Shown: piece after piece, positions 40,891 to 50,302 of the stretch
How the letters are laid out: the number at the start of each line of letters is the position of its first letter
How positions within the stretch are numbered: the first letter of the stretch is position 1
From: Streptomyces albogriseolus
GTDB taxonomy: Bacteria > Actinomycetota > Actinomycetes > Streptomycetales > Streptomycetaceae
DNA length: 64,000 nucleotides
NCBI GenBank assembly: GCA_014650475.1
Contig: BMVA01000021.1
Span: forward strand, 53,172-117,171
Reading direction: 5' to 3'
Made by a program: the position numbers and the translations under genes
Notes under the pieces: generated by a model
What the model saw: the letters and a program-made list of their open reading frames with translations, nothing else
What the model was told of the DNA's origin: nothing
Database searches by the model: none

Positions 40891-41362
40891 CTCACGTCCT
40901 CCTGTGGGGGGACGGCCCGGAGGGGTTGTGGGGACCTCGCCGGACCGGAAGGCGTACGGCCACGGGGGTGGAGCACAGAAAAAGCCACGCCCGCGCCGGT
41001 CGAACGCCGCCCACTCTTCCGAACGTCACAGGGAGCACACAAGGTCGACTTCCGGACGCGCGTACGTCAACGGCCGTGCGCCCTCTATGTCCTGACAGTT
41101 CATGGAGACGCGGGACGGTTCATACTGCAAACGTCACGCGGGGGTCACCGGGGGCACGCACCGCCCGTTCGACCGCTGGCCGAAAATCGACCCTCCGCGG
41201 CGAGATCCGTCCGGCGTGCGGTGAGCGGGAGTTGCGGTCGCACCGGCCGCGGCGCCCGGCCCGGAACAGGGACGAGCCCCCGCACGCGGGTCGCGTGCGG
41301 GGGCTCGTGGAGCTGCCGGCTCCTCGGGAGCCGTACCGGACCGGCCGTGCCGGCGGGGCGTC
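40891..41362. other. protease promoter region and terminator, no gene
   Basis: 472 bp between the two protease genes. It holds the upstream region of the SprD-like gene and, near 41272-41308, the terminator of the SprB-like gene. On the minus strand a TTGACG lies near 41064 but I see no matching -10. No open frame here looks coding. Confidence 0.6.
41272..41308 (-). terminator. strong hairpin terminator after the SprB-like gene
   Basis: Perfect 17-bp stem 41272-41288 / 41292-41308 (core GAGCCCCCGCACGCG), 3-base loop, 54 bp after the protease stop. Confidence 0.88.
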
Positions 41363-42268
41363 CTAGTAGACGCTGACCCCGTAGGCGCTCAGGGCCTCGG
41401 TCACCGGCTGGAAGAAGGTCGTGCCGCCGGAGGAGCAGTTGCCGCTGCCGCCGGAGGTCAGACCGTACGCGGTGCCGTTGCTGCCGTAGAGCGGGCCGCC
41501 GGAGTCGCCGGGCTCGGCGCAGACCGTGGTCTGGATGAGGCCGGAGACGATGTCGCCGCCGCCGTAGTTGACGGTCGCGTTGAGGGCGGTGACCCGGCCG
41601 CTGTGCGTGCCCGTGGTGGAGCCGTCACGGATGACGGTGGTGCCCACGCTCGGGGTGGCGGCGCGGGTGATGTCCACGCCGTTCGCGGTGCCGGGCCGGC
41701 TGACGGACCCGGTGTACCGGACGATGCCGTAGTCGTTGCCCGGGAAGCTGGATCCGGCCGTCGAGCCGATGGCCGTGGTGCGGGCGGAGTTGGAGTACCA
41801 GGTGCCCGCGCCGTCGGTGCAGTGACCGGCGGTCAGGAAGTAGTCGACGCCGCTGCTGCTGCGGACGTTGAAGCCGAGGGAGCAGCGCCAGCTGCTCGCG
41901 TAGATGGCGTCACCGCCCTGGATGAGCTTGGTGAACTTGCCCGGGGTGCGCTTGACGGTGATCGCCTCGGCGTCCTCCCCGGCCTGCTGCTTGATCTTGT
42001 TGATCTCGGCCTGGGAGACGGTGCTGTCGACGGTCACGACGACCCGGTTGGTCTTGCTGTCGACGGCCCAGGCGGTGCCGGGGACGTCGGCCTTCAGCAC
42101 CGAACTGCTCACGCTCTTGAGCTCGGAGGAGCTGAAGGTGGTGGGGGTGTCGGCCGCGTTCGCGCTGGGGACCGCGATCGCGGCGGCGGCCACGAGGCCG
42201 GTGGAAACGGCGATCAGCCGAGTCCGTCTCGAGATGCCGCTCTGGGGGGTGGTGCGCTTGATCCTCAC
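41363..42268 (-). CDS. sprB: streptogrisin B-like S1 serine protease
   Basis: 301 aa from GTG 42268; GGAGG lies 8 bases before it, and [11 protein letters not shown] matches the known start of S. griseus SprB. Signal peptide to about ANA, short alpha-lytic propeptide of about 75 residues, mature part from IQGGDAI. His in LTAGHCTDG, Asp in GNDYGIVRY, Ser in [11 protein letters not shown]. The C-terminus [17 protein letters not shown] is identical in kind to SprB. Secreted endoprotease with chymotrypsin-like preference expected. Confidence 0.95.
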   Translation of the reverse strand: MRIKRTTPQSGISRRTRLIAVSTGLVAAAAIAVPSANAADTPTTFSSSELKSVSSSVLKADVPGTAWAVDSKTNRVVVTVDSTVSQAEINKIKQQAGEDAEAITVKRTPGKFTKLIQGGDAIYASSWRCSLGFNVRSSSGVDYFLTAGHCTDGAGTWYSNSARTTAIGSTAGSSFPGNDYGIVRYTGSVSRPGTANGVDITRAATPSVGTTVIRDGSTTGTHSGRVTALNATVNYGGGDIVSGLIQTTVCAEPGDSGGPLYGSNGTAYGLTSGGSGNCSSGGTTFFQPVTEALSAYGVSVY

Positions 42269-42598
42269 GTTTCGTTCCTCCACAAAGGAAGTTGGGGGCC
42301 CTCGTGGGGTTTGCGGGCCCGGTGAGGCGCAGTCAGCGGCCGGCGGACCGGATTCCGGACCCGACGTGCCCCTGACAAGCGCTGCGGCGAGTATTCGGCC
42401 GACCGACCGTTCGGCGCAAGGGTGCCTTTTGGCCTACGGATTAGGGACGACTGGTCGACTTGCTCCCCTCCAGGCCCTGCGTTACCGGTCGTCACACCAG
42501 GGTGACGACCGGTCGAACAACGATCGGGGTGGCCGAATCTCGCCCCCGGAGGGCCCACGGAGGGAACCGTGAGCACGCCTGTCACGTCCGAGGCCGGC
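42269..42598. other. intergenic region with hairpin
   Basis: 330 bp between the SprB-like start and the DUF5685 stop. It contains a perfect hairpin at 42484-42513 and the sprB promoter region. A GGAGGG ribosome-like site before a GTG at 42569 opens a plus-strand frame that runs antisense to the DUF5685 gene; I do not call it. Confidence 0.6.
42484..42513 (-). terminator. hairpin downstream of the DUF5685 gene
   Basis: ACCGGTCGTCAC / GTGACGACCGGT, 12-bp perfect stem, 6-base loop. Likely terminator; an operator role is possible because it is also upstream of sprB. Confidence 0.55.
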
Positions 42599-43759
42599 TC
42601 AGCAGTCGCAGCCGCAGTCGCACCCGCCGCAACAGCCGTCCTCCCCGCAACAACTGCAGCAGTCGCAGCACTCGCAGCAGTCGCAGTCGCAGTTGTTGAG
42701 GCAGCCCTCCTTGCGCTCACGCGTCCACGGGTCCTCGTAGGTCCCGCAGCAGAGCTGACAGGTGCAGGCGAGTCCCAGCCACACGGCGCACCCCGCCAGC
42801 AGCCCGCGCCGGTCCCGGCGCGGCGGTCCGGGCGGCGTGGGCCCGCCCGGCGCACCGGGAGCACCCGGAGGGGCGTACGGATGCGAACCGTGGGCACAGG
42901 AGGGCGTACCGAAGACACGCCGGACGGAGTCGGGGAGTTCATGCACGAGAAGCCGGTGGGCGAGAGAGCCGTCCGTGAACTCGACCTCGCGCAGCGCCAG
43001 CCGGATGCCGTGGACCGCGTCGTCGGCGAGCCGGCGGGCCTCGTCGAGCGAGGTGCCCGTGGCGGTGAGCGGGTTCCAGGCGCCGGAGGCGGCGTCGGCC
43101 TCCCGGTCCTCCACCGCGTCCAGCAGATGCGCGAGCCGCCCGAAGAGGCGCCCGGCCTCCGCGAGCGGTCCGGCGTTGTGCGGCCGCCCGGCGAGCACCG
43201 CGGTGTGCGCGAAGGCCGCCGCGGTCGCCGTCTCGGTCGGCTCGGTGACGGCGAGCACCGGGGTGCCGGGTCCGGCCAGCGACTCGACGCCGGTCTGCCG
43301 GTCCACCGCGTCGACCAGGACCGCGGTGTCGAACCCGACGTCGGAGCCGGTCCGGGCGCCCGCCCGGTCCCAGCTCGCCGCCACCCGGCGCGCGGCGAGC
43401 GCCACCGGCCGGCGGGCCAGCAGCCCGTCCCCGTCGGTGACATGGTCGCGCACCTTCGCGGAGGCGAGGACGAGGGAGACGGCCGCGGCCAGCCGCGCGC
43501 CCTCGCCCTGGGCGACGGACGCGGTGCGCATTCCGCGCAGCGGACAAGGGCCGGCGGTCCGGCGTCCCGTGCCGCCGCCCGGATCCGCCTGAGCCTCCGT
43601 CAGGACGGAGATCAGCAAGCCGTCGTAATTCGTGACGATCCGCGCGAGCTGCCCGTGGTCGCCGCGCAGGGCCAGACAGAGCCCGCAGAGATGGGCCGTC
43701 CACTGGGCGGTGAGTTTCTCGCCCAGCCTGTGGCGGCAGGGCCTGACGATCCCGAACAC
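42599..43759 (-). CDS. DUF5685 protein with cysteine-rich C-terminal tail
   Basis: 386 aa from GTG 43759 with GGGGGGAC upstream. The N-terminus has Cys8 and an HLCGLC motif near residue 23, then NYDGLLISVLTEAQ, the marks of DUF5685. The middle is helical. A Pro/Gly linker leads to a hydrophobic, Cys-containing segment (LLAGCAVWLGLACTCQLCC) and a tail in which 17 of the last 34 residues are Cys, mostly CC pairs separated by D, E or S. This could bind metal clusters or be a membrane-bound metal store. Function unknown. It is divergent from sflA. Confidence 0.8.
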   Translation of the reverse strand: MFGIVRPCRHRLGEKLTAQWTAHLCGLCLALRGDHGQLARIVTNYDGLLISVLTEAQADPGGGTGRRTAGPCPLRGMRTASVAQGEGARLAAAVSLVLASAKVRDHVTDGDGLLARRPVALAARRVAASWDRAGARTGSDVGFDTAVLVDAVDRQTGVESLAGPGTPVLAVTEPTETATAAAFAHTAVLAGRPHNAGPLAEAGRLFGRLAHLLDAVEDREADAASGAWNPLTATGTSLDEARRLADDAVHGIRLALREVEFTDGSLAHRLLVHELPDSVRRVFGTPSCAHGSHPYAPPGAPGAPGGPTPPGPPRRDRRGLLAGCAVWLGLACTCQLCCGTYEDPWTRERKEGCLNNCDCDCCECCDCCSCCGEDGCCGGCDCGCDC

Positions 43760-44050
43760 GACGTCCCCCCGTGCGTGTGTACGACGTTCGGCTGCGGCAT
43801 CGTACCGGTCGCGGCGTTCACCCGGATGCGCCCCTCTTCACCCGTACGCTGCGTAGAATCATATTTCACTCACAGTCAGCAGCCGTTTGTGTCAGGGCCC
43901 TTGGGAAACCAGGACTCTCGACGGATTCGCTGTGCACCAGTACCGTCACAAACCCCCCGCGCGGCGTCTATCCACTTGGCGCACCCTCCGCATCATGGAC
44001 GACCATAGGGATGCGGAAAGCACGAAAGACCGCTGTGAGAGGAGGCGTCC

Positions 44051-44488
44051 ATGGGATCGGTACGCAAGGCGAGTGCCTGGCTTGGCCTCGTCGACGACAA
44101 CGAAGACGAGCGTTACTACGACGACGACTACTCCGACGGGCCCGAGCCCGGGGAGGCCTGGGTCACCGATCCGCGGGTCAAGGTGGCCGCGGACGCCGCC
44201 CAGGAGCGGGGCCGCCGGATCGGCACGGTCACCCCGGACAGCTTCCGGGACGCCCGCGCCATCGGTGAGCTGTTCCGCGAGGGCGTGCCGGTCATCATGA
44301 ACCTCACGGCCATGGACGCCGGCGACGCCAAGCGCGTCGTCGACTTCGCGGCGGGCCTGATCTTCGGTCTGCGCGGCTCCATCGAGCGGGTGTCCAACCG
44401 CGTGTTCCTGCTCAGCCCCGCCGACACCGAGGTGGTCAGCGGCGAGCCGGCCGCGCACCGCGCCGACGGTTTCTTCAACCAGAGCTGA
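44051..44488 (+). CDS. sflA: SepF-like protein SflA
   Basis: 145 aa from ATG 44051 with AGGAGG upstream. Acidic N-terminus ([16 protein letters not shown]), then a SepF domain of about 85 residues with [19 protein letters not shown] and [17 protein letters not shown]. It should bind FtsZ. Streptomyces has the division SepF in the dcw cluster and extra SepF-like proteins; this one matches SflA by context (S. coelicolor SCO1749, from memory), which affects hyphal branching and division. Confidence 0.85.
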   Translation: MGSVRKASAWLGLVDDNEDERYYDDDYSDGPEPGEAWVTDPRVKVAADAAQERGRRIGTVTPDSFRDARAIGELFREGVPVIMNLTAMDAGDAKRVVDFAAGLIFGLRGSIERVSNRVFLLSPADTEVVSGEPAAHRADGFFNQS

Positions 44489-44514
44489 GGCGGGGCCGCC
44501 GAGCCGGCCCCGCC
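44489..44514. terminator. hairpin between sflA and the acyl-CoA dehydrogenase gene
   Basis: GGCGGGGCCG / CGGCCCCGCC, 10-bp perfect stem, 6-base loop, overlapping the end of sflA, between convergent stops. Confidence 0.65.
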
Positions 44515-44528
44515 CCCCGCGGGCCTGT

Positions 44529-45719
44529 CTACCGGAACGCGTCGATCCCGGTGAGGGCCTTGCCCAGCACGAGCTGATGCATCTCCACGGTGCCCTCGTA
44601 GGTGAGCACCGACTCCAGGTTCGTCGCGTGCCGCATCACCGGGTACTCCAGCGAGATCCCGTTGGCCCCGAGGATCGTCCGGGCCGTACGGCAGATCTCG
44701 ATCGCCTCGCGCACGTTGTTGAGCTTGCCGAAGCTGACCTGCTCGGGACGCAGGCGGCCGGCGTCCATCCGCCGCCCCAGATGGTGGGCGAGCAGGATCC
44801 CCTTGTGCAGTTCCACCGCCATGTCGGCGAGCTTGGCCTGGGTGAGCTGGAAGCCGCCGATGGGCCGCCCGAACTGCTCCCGTGACTTCGCGTAGTCGAC
44901 CGCCGTCTCGAAACAGCTCCGCGCGGCGCCCATCGCGCCCCACACGATCCCGTACCGGGCGTGCGACAGACAGCTCAGCGGGCCCTTCAGCCCGGTCACC
45001 CCCGGCAGCACCGCGTCGGCGGGCAGCCGTACGTCGTCCATGACCAGCTCGCTGGTGACGGAGGCGCGCAGGGACCACTTGTGCTTGATCTCCGGCGCCG
45101 AGAAGCCGGACGCGTCGGTGGGCACGGCGAAGCCGCGGACGCCCTCGTCGGTCTGCGCCCACACCACGGCGACCCCGGCCACGGACCCGTTGGTGATCCA
45201 CATCTTCCGGCCGTTGAGCACCCAGTCGGCGCCGTCGCGTTTGGCGTAGGTGCGCATCGAGCCGGGGTCGGAGCCGTGGTCGGGCTCGGTCAGCCCGAAG
45301 CAGCCGATGACCTCGCCCGCCGCCATCCGGGGCAGCCACCGCTGCTTCTGCTCCTCGCTGCCGAAGCGGTGGATCGCGTACATGGCGAGGGAGCCCTGCA
45401 CGGAGACCAGCGAGCGGATGCCGGAGTCGGCCGCCTCCAGTTCCAGGCAGGCCAGCCCGTACTGCACGGCGCTCGCCCCCGCGCAGCCGTAGCCGTCGAG
45501 GGACATGCCGAGCGCGCCGATCCCGCCGAGTTCCCGGGCCAGCTCCCGGATGCCGGGCAGCTCGCCCTTCTCGTACCAGTCCGCGACGTACGGCAGCACC
45601 CGGTCCGCCGCCCAGCCGCGCACCGTGTCCCGGATCGCCAGGTCCTCCGGCTCCAGCAGGTCGTCGAGGCCGAGGGGGTCGGCGGGGTCGAACGCGGGCG
45701 GCTTCGCGGACGCGGCCAT
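44529..45719 (-). CDS. acyl-CoA dehydrogenase, glutaryl-CoA dehydrogenase-like
   Basis: 396 aa from ATG 45719 with GGAGGG upstream. FAD-binding block GCFGLTEPDHGSDPGSM and MWITNGSVAGVAVVWA, substrate/FAD motif REQFGRPIGGFQLTQAKLAD (split by length), and catalytic Glu probably in TYEGTVEMHQLVLG. Closest in layout to glutaryl-CoA dehydrogenase, which oxidises and decarboxylates glutaryl-CoA to crotonyl-CoA in lysine breakdown. A 19-bp palindrome 36 bp upstream is a likely operator. Alone on its strand next to an MFS gene. Confidence 0.9.
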   Translation of the reverse strand: MAASAKPPAFDPADPLGLDDLLEPEDLAIRDTVRGWAADRVLPYVADWYEKGELPGIRELARELGGIGALGMSLDGYGCAGASAVQYGLACLELEAADSGIRSLVSVQGSLAMYAIHRFGSEEQKQRWLPRMAAGEVIGCFGLTEPDHGSDPGSMRTYAKRDGADWVLNGRKMWITNGSVAGVAVVWAQTDEGVRGFAVPTDASGFSAPEIKHKWSLRASVTSELVMDDVRLPADAVLPGVTGLKGPLSCLSHARYGIVWGAMGAARSCFETAVDYAKSREQFGRPIGGFQLTQAKLADMAVELHKGILLAHHLGRRMDAGRLRPEQVSFGKLNNVREAIEICRTARTILGANGISLEYPVMRHATNLESVLTYEGTVEMHQLVLGKALTGIDAFR

Positions 45720-45754
45720 GGGGGCACCCTCCGGGGGCTGGTCATCCGGTACGT

Positions 45755-45773
45755 CGACTAGCACTGCTAGTCG
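45755..45773. promoter_or_regulatory. 19-bp perfect palindrome upstream of the acyl-CoA dehydrogenase
   Basis: CGACTAGCA-C-TGCTAGTCG, 9-bp arms round a single centre base, 36 bp before the start. Typical of TetR/FadR-type operators for acyl-CoA-responsive repressors. The regulator is not in the window. Confidence 0.65.
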
Positions 45774-45834
45774 GGCTCGGGCCGACGTTACGACGCGCTC
45801 CCCCCGGCGTCCACCCCGGCCCATGCCGGACGCC

Positions 45835-47451
45835 TCACACCGTGACGCCGGACCCCCGCGACTCGCGCTGCGCGGGCATCCGCACGGGGGCGTCCCCGGA
45901 GGGAGCCTCCTCCTCCGGGTCGCAGTGCATCAGGCGGGGCAGGCGCAGGGCCATCGCCGCGCCGGCCAGGAGCAGGCCCGCGCTGACCAGGAGCGTGACG
46001 TGCAGGCCGTGGACGAAGGAGTGGCGTGCGGCGAGCCGCAGCGCCTCCCCCGCGGGGCCGCCGAGCCGCGCCGCCACCTCGTAGGCCTCGCCGAGCGAGT
46101 GCGCCGCCGCGGCGGACGCCCGGTCGGGCACCCCGGGGACCTGGGAGAGGCCGGGCGCGTAGGCCGCGTTCATCACGCTGCCGAGCAGCGCGATGCCGAT
46201 GCCGGCGCCGAGCTGGTAGGACGTCTCGCCGACGGCCGCCGCCCCGCCGGCCTGGTCCTGCGGGGCCTCGCTGAGCATCGACTCGTACGCGCCGAACAGG
46301 GTCGTCTCCAGGCCGAAGCCGAGCAGCACGAACCCGCCGAGCAGCAGCGGGGCGTTGTCCTCGCTTCCCATCGCGGTCAGCAGCACCACCGCCCCGGCCG
46401 TGAGGCAGAAGCCGAGGGAGACCATGCGGCGCGGGCCGAACCGGCGCAGCATCCGCGCGCCCGCCAGGCCCGCGGCCATCGCCGCGAACGTGAGCGGCAC
46501 CAGCCGCAGCCCGGTCTCCAGCGGGGACAGCCCCAGCACCAGCTGGAGGTACTGCGCGGCGATCAGTTCAAGGCCCACCAGCGCGAGCATGGCCAGCACG
46601 ATGCAGCCGACCGAGGTGCTGAACGCGGGCCGGGAGAACATCCGCAGGTCGAGCAGCGGGTGCTCGCGCCGCCGCTGCCGGCGGACGAACAGCACCAGCA
46701 GCGCGGCCCCGGCGGCCGGCGGCACCAGCGTGGCCGCGCCGAGGTCACCCGCGCCGAGCCGCTTCACGCCGAGCACCACCGCGAACAGCCCGGCGGCGGC
46801 CGTGAGCGCGCCGACCACGTCCCAGGGGCCGTCGCCGTCGCCCTTCGACTCGGGCAGCAGGATCCGCCCGACGGGCAGGCTGACCAGCATCAGCGGGATG
46901 TTGACCAGGAAGACCGAGCCCCACCAGAAGTGCTCCAGCAGGAAACCGCCGAGCAGCGGTCCGACCGCGGCGCCCACGGCGGCGACGGCGCTCCAGACGC
47001 CGATGGCGAGCGCCCGCTCACGGCGGTCGGGGAAGACCTGGCGCAGGATCGACAGCGTGGCCGGCATGATCATCGCGCCGCCGACGCCGAGCAGCGCCCG
47101 CGCCACGATCAGCAGGTGCGCGTTGTCCGCGAAGGCCGCCATGGCCGAGGCCACGCCGAACAGGGTGTAGCCGAGGAGGAGGACGCGTCTGCGGCCGACC
47201 CGGTCGCCCAGGGTGCCGAACAGGATCAGCAGCGAGGCGCAGACCAGCGGATAGGCGTCGACGATCCAGAGCAGTTCCACCGCGCCGGGCTTGAGGTCCT
47301 CGGTGACGGCGGGGACGGCCACATGCAGCACGGTGGCGTCGACGGCGACCAGCAGCAGGCTGACGCAGAGGACGACGAGCACCACCCACCGGTTGGCACC
47401 GGCCCCGGCCGCCCGACGGCGCAGCGCGGCGGCCGTGGTCGTCCCGGACAT
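45835..47451 (-). CDS. MFS drug exporter, DHA2 (14-TM) family
   Basis: 538 aa from ATG 47451 with GGGAGG upstream. 14 hydrophobic segments; motif A LGDRVGRRRVLLLGY and motif C region GPLLGGFLLEHFWWGSVF are present. This is the EmrB/QacA type that exports drugs or lipophilic compounds with protons. No accessory or regulator gene is adjacent. Confidence 0.93.
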   Translation of the reverse strand: MSGTTTAAALRRRAAGAGANRWVVLVVLCVSLLLVAVDATVLHVAVPAVTEDLKPGAVELLWIVDAYPLVCASLLILFGTLGDRVGRRRVLLLGYTLFGVASAMAAFADNAHLLIVARALLGVGGAMIMPATLSILRQVFPDRRERALAIGVWSAVAAVGAAVGPLLGGFLLEHFWWGSVFLVNIPLMLVSLPVGRILLPESKGDGDGPWDVVGALTAAAGLFAVVLGVKRLGAGDLGAATLVPPAAGAALLVLFVRRQRRREHPLLDLRMFSRPAFSTSVGCIVLAMLALVGLELIAAQYLQLVLGLSPLETGLRLVPLTFAAMAAGLAGARMLRRFGPRRMVSLGFCLTAGAVVLLTAMGSEDNAPLLLGGFVLLGFGLETTLFGAYESMLSEAPQDQAGGAAAVGETSYQLGAGIGIALLGSVMNAAYAPGLSQVPGVPDRASAAAAHSLGEAYEVAARLGGPAGEALRLAARHSFVHGLHVTLLVSAGLLLAGAAMALRLPRLMHCDPEEEAPSGDAPVRMPAQRESRGSGVTV

Positions 47452-47702
47452 GTACGTACCTCCCAGAAGTTCCCTCGCGGTACCGCGGGCTCACGGGGTG
47501 GGGGACTCCCCCGTGCCTCGGCCGGAGAGGAGCGGTCGTCCCCGGCCCGCGCGGCGAACGGCGAGTGACACGTCAGAGTACGCGAGGGAACGCCGAGGTC
47601 GAGTGGCGGGCCTCTCAACCTCGCGGCCGATCGGTGTGGCGTACACCACTCCTTCCGTCCGGTTCCCGCGCCGACGCGGGCGGGCCGGTTCCGGGCCGGG
47701 TC

Positions 47703-47708
47703 GATAAT
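47703..47708 (+). promoter_or_regulatory. -10 element giving a leaderless start
   Basis: GATAAT at 47703-47708 is followed after 6 bases by the GTG start at 47715. No ribosome site exists, so the transcript probably begins at the GTG. Confidence 0.5.
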
Positions 47709-47714
47709 CGGCGC

Positions 47715-48995
47715 GTGAACGATCTCGAGACGCGTGCCGTCGCGGCCCGCCCCGGAGCTCTTCGCCGGGCCGCCCCGGCGCTCCTCGGGTACGCCGCCGT
47801 GCGCGCCCTGGGCCTGGTCGTCCTGGCCCTGTGGAGCGAGGCGCGCGGCAAGAGCGCGTACACCTTGCTGACCGCCCGCTGGGACTCCCTCTGGTACACG
47901 AGGGTCGCCGAGCTGGGGTACGGCTACGAGGTGCGGCTGCCGAACGGCGACGTGCACTCCAACCTGGCGTTCTTCCCGCTGCTGCCGTGGCTGGAGCGGC
48001 TGGCGGCGGCGGTGTCCCCGCTCTCGCACGCCGACGGGGGGTTCATGGTGAGCCTGCTCGCCTCGCTCGCCGCGGCCTGGGGGATCTTCGCGGTGGCCGA
48101 CCGTCTGTACGGGCGGCGGGCCGGGGTGTGCGCGGTGCTGCTGTGGGCGGTGCTGCCGGTCGGGATCGTGCAGTCGATGGCGTACAGCGAGTCGCTGTTC
48201 ACGGCGCTGGCGGCCTGGGCGCTGTACGCGGTGCTGACGGGACGCTGGGTGACGGCGGGCCTGCTGGCGGGGCTGGCGGGGCTGACCCGGCCGGTGGGGC
48301 TCGCGGTGGTCGCGGCGGTGTGGGCGGCCGGGGTGGCCGCCTTCCTGCGGGAGCGCTCCGGCTCCTCCTTCGTGGGGGACGGCAGTACGGCGCCGGCGGG
48401 CGGCGCGCGCGGCGACGGCCGCGCCGGTCCCCCGCCCGGCGCCCCGCGTGCGGGCTCATCCGACGGCGCTCCGTCATCGCCGCACGCCCCCGGTGTGCGC
48501 CTGCGCCGGATGGCCGGGATGCTGCTCGCGCCCCTCGGTGCCGCCGGATACGTCCTGTGGGTCGGCGACCGGACCGGGGGCGGCCCGCTGGGCTATCTGG
48601 ACGTGCAGGCCGGCTGGCGCAACGGCTTCGACGGCGGCTACGCCTTCGCCCTGTTCGTCGCCGGCCGGTTCACGTCCTTCCCGTCGGCCCTGGCCGGGAC
48701 CGCGCTGGTGCTGGGCGTGGCTCTGGTGGTGTGGCTCTACGTCCGGTGCGTACGGCAGCGGCAGCCGCTTCCGCTGCTCGTCTACGCCGGCACGGTCACC
48801 GCGCTCGCCCTGTGCGCGTCGAGCTACTTCGGGTCGAAACCGCGGCTGCTGATGCCGGCCTTCCCGCTGCTCCTGCCGCTCGCCGTGGCCCTGGCCCGGG
48901 CGCGGACGCGCCTGCTCGCGGCGGGGCTGGGGGCGGTCGCGGCGGTCTCGGCGGCGTACGGCGCCTTCTGGCTGAACGGGTCCGGACCGCCCTGA
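47715..48995 (+). CDS. PIG-V-like membrane mannosyltransferase
   Basis: 426 aa from GTG 47715. Nine or more membrane helices; the first loop has ARWDSLWYTRVAELGYG, the DxxxY/W acidic motif expected of GT-C enzymes of the PIG-V group, followed by NLAFFPLLPWLERL. A Gly/Ala/Pro-rich loop near residues 215-260 is variable. It would move a sugar, probably mannose, from a polyprenyl donor outside the membrane. The acceptor is unknown. A PAP2 phosphatase follows. Confidence 0.8.
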   Translation: MNDLETRAVAARPGALRRAAPALLGYAAVRALGLVVLALWSEARGKSAYTLLTARWDSLWYTRVAELGYGYEVRLPNGDVHSNLAFFPLLPWLERLAAAVSPLSHADGGFMVSLLASLAAAWGIFAVADRLYGRRAGVCAVLLWAVLPVGIVQSMAYSESLFTALAAWALYAVLTGRWVTAGLLAGLAGLTRPVGLAVVAAVWAAGVAAFLRERSGSSFVGDGSTAPAGGARGDGRAGPPPGAPRAGSSDGAPSSPHAPGVRLRRMAGMLLAPLGAAGYVLWVGDRTGGGPLGYLDVQAGWRNGFDGGYAFALFVAGRFTSFPSALAGTALVLGVALVVWLYVRCVRQRQPLPLLVYAGTVTALALCASSYFGSKPRLLMPAFPLLLPLAVALARARTRLLAAGLGAVAAVSAAYGAFWLNGSGPP

Positions 48996-49225
48996 TCCCC
49001 CCACGCGGCCGGCTGGTGAGCGGGACGGGAATTCCGCGCGAGCCCCGGGTGAACCAATTCGGACGGCCGATAAACCCGGCGCACGACATGCCCAAAACAA
49101 TTGCGCGCGGGGGTTCGGATTCGCCGGAAATAAAGACCCGGCTGAGAGGAATGCCACATCACATCGTCATCACAAAGCCGCTGAATCGTCGGGGCCGCAC
49201 ACTCACTCGCTGTAACGTCGATTGG

Positions 49226-50230
49226 GTGCGTACCGAACGGAGTCACACCCGTCTGGACCGGGTGTTCGCGAGGCTGGACCGTGAGCCGGAGCGACCGGCC
49301 CACGTCGGCATGCCGCGAATGAGCCGGCACCGGATCGTGCTCCTCGGCGCGACCCTGGCCTTCTACGCGGCGATCGTGTGGGCCGTGGTGGCCACCTCCT
49401 GGCTGGTCCGTCTGGACTGGCAGGTCATGTTCTTCCGCCCCTACCAGCAGTGGCCGGAGCTGCACGCCTTCGTCGACTACTACGTGGTGCTGGGCCAGCG
49501 CGGCCCCACCGCCGTGATGGTCGCCGCCTGGCTCGGCTGGCGCTCCTGGCGGCAGCACACGCTGCGTCCGCTGCTCGCCCTCGGCGTCTCCCTGCTGCTG
49601 CTCAACGTCACGGTGGGCGCCGCGAAGTACGGCATGGGGCGGCTCGGGCCGCACTACGCGACCGAGATCGGCTCGAACGAGATGTGGCTCGGCGGGGATA
49701 TATTTCCGAGCGGTCACACCGCGAACGCCGTGGTGACCTGGGGAATCCTGGCCTATCTGGCCTCCACCCCGCGGGCCCGCCGCTGGCTTTCGGCGCTGTC
49801 CGCGGTGACGTCCCTGGGCGTCGGCCTGTCCACCGTCTACATCGGCACCCACTGGCTGAGCGACGTGCTGCTGGGCTGGGCCGCGGGCCTGCTGATCCTG
49901 CTCGCGCTGCCCTGGTTCGAGCCGCTGATCGCGCGGGCCGAGGCCCGGATCCTCGCCGTGCGGGACCGGCTGCGCGACCGCCGCGGGGCCAAGGCCCCGG
50001 TGCCCGCCCCGGCGGGCCGCCCCGTCGTGGTCCGTCCGCTCGCCGAGCGCGCCGCCGACACCGTGCACGAGCCGGTTCCCGCCGGGCGCGCGGCCCGGTC
50101 GCCGGTCTATCTCGCGCCCGGCCCGCACACCAGCCGTGCCGAACGCTCCCCGGTGACGCCCGTCGGCAGCAGGCGCCCGCAGCACACCGACCGCCACCCG
50201 CGCGGGACGACACCGGCGCCACGCCCCTGA
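49226..50230 (+). CDS. PAP2-superfamily membrane phosphatase
   Basis: 334 aa from GTG 49226; TAACGT at 49212-49217 fits a near-leaderless start. Phosphatase motifs are AKYGMGRLGPHYATE, PSGHTANAV and STVYIGTHWLSDVLLG, all intact, in a six-helix membrane part. A basic 90-residue tail follows. It removes phosphate from phosphatidate or undecaprenyl-diphosphate. A weakly spaced 230-bp region separates it from the PIG-V-like gene. Confidence 0.9.
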   Translation: MRTERSHTRLDRVFARLDREPERPAHVGMPRMSRHRIVLLGATLAFYAAIVWAVVATSWLVRLDWQVMFFRPYQQWPELHAFVDYYVVLGQRGPTAVMVAAWLGWRSWRQHTLRPLLALGVSLLLLNVTVGAAKYGMGRLGPHYATEIGSNEMWLGGDIFPSGHTANAVVTWGILAYLASTPRARRWLSALSAVTSLGVGLSTVYIGTHWLSDVLLGWAAGLLILLALPWFEPLIARAEARILAVRDRLRDRRGAKAPVPAPAGRPVVVRPLAERAADTVHEPVPAGRAARSPVYLAPGPHTSRAERSPVTPVGSRRPQHTDRHPRGTTPAPRP

Positions 50231-50239
50231 GCGACGCCT

Positions 50240-50292
50240 GACACGCCGACGGCCCCGGTCCTCCACCTGAGGACCGGGGCCGTCGGCGTGTC
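50240..50292. terminator. long bidirectional terminator
   Basis: Perfect 24-bp stem 50240-50263 / 50269-50292 with 5-base loop, between the convergent PAP2 and I78 genes. Confidence 0.93.
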
Positions 50293-50302
50293 TCAGCCTG
50301 TC

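Noticed and set aside
40926-41366. Plus-strand open frame in the protease spacer
   Set aside because: Arg/Pro-rich, no ribosome site, and it runs through the terminator hairpin.
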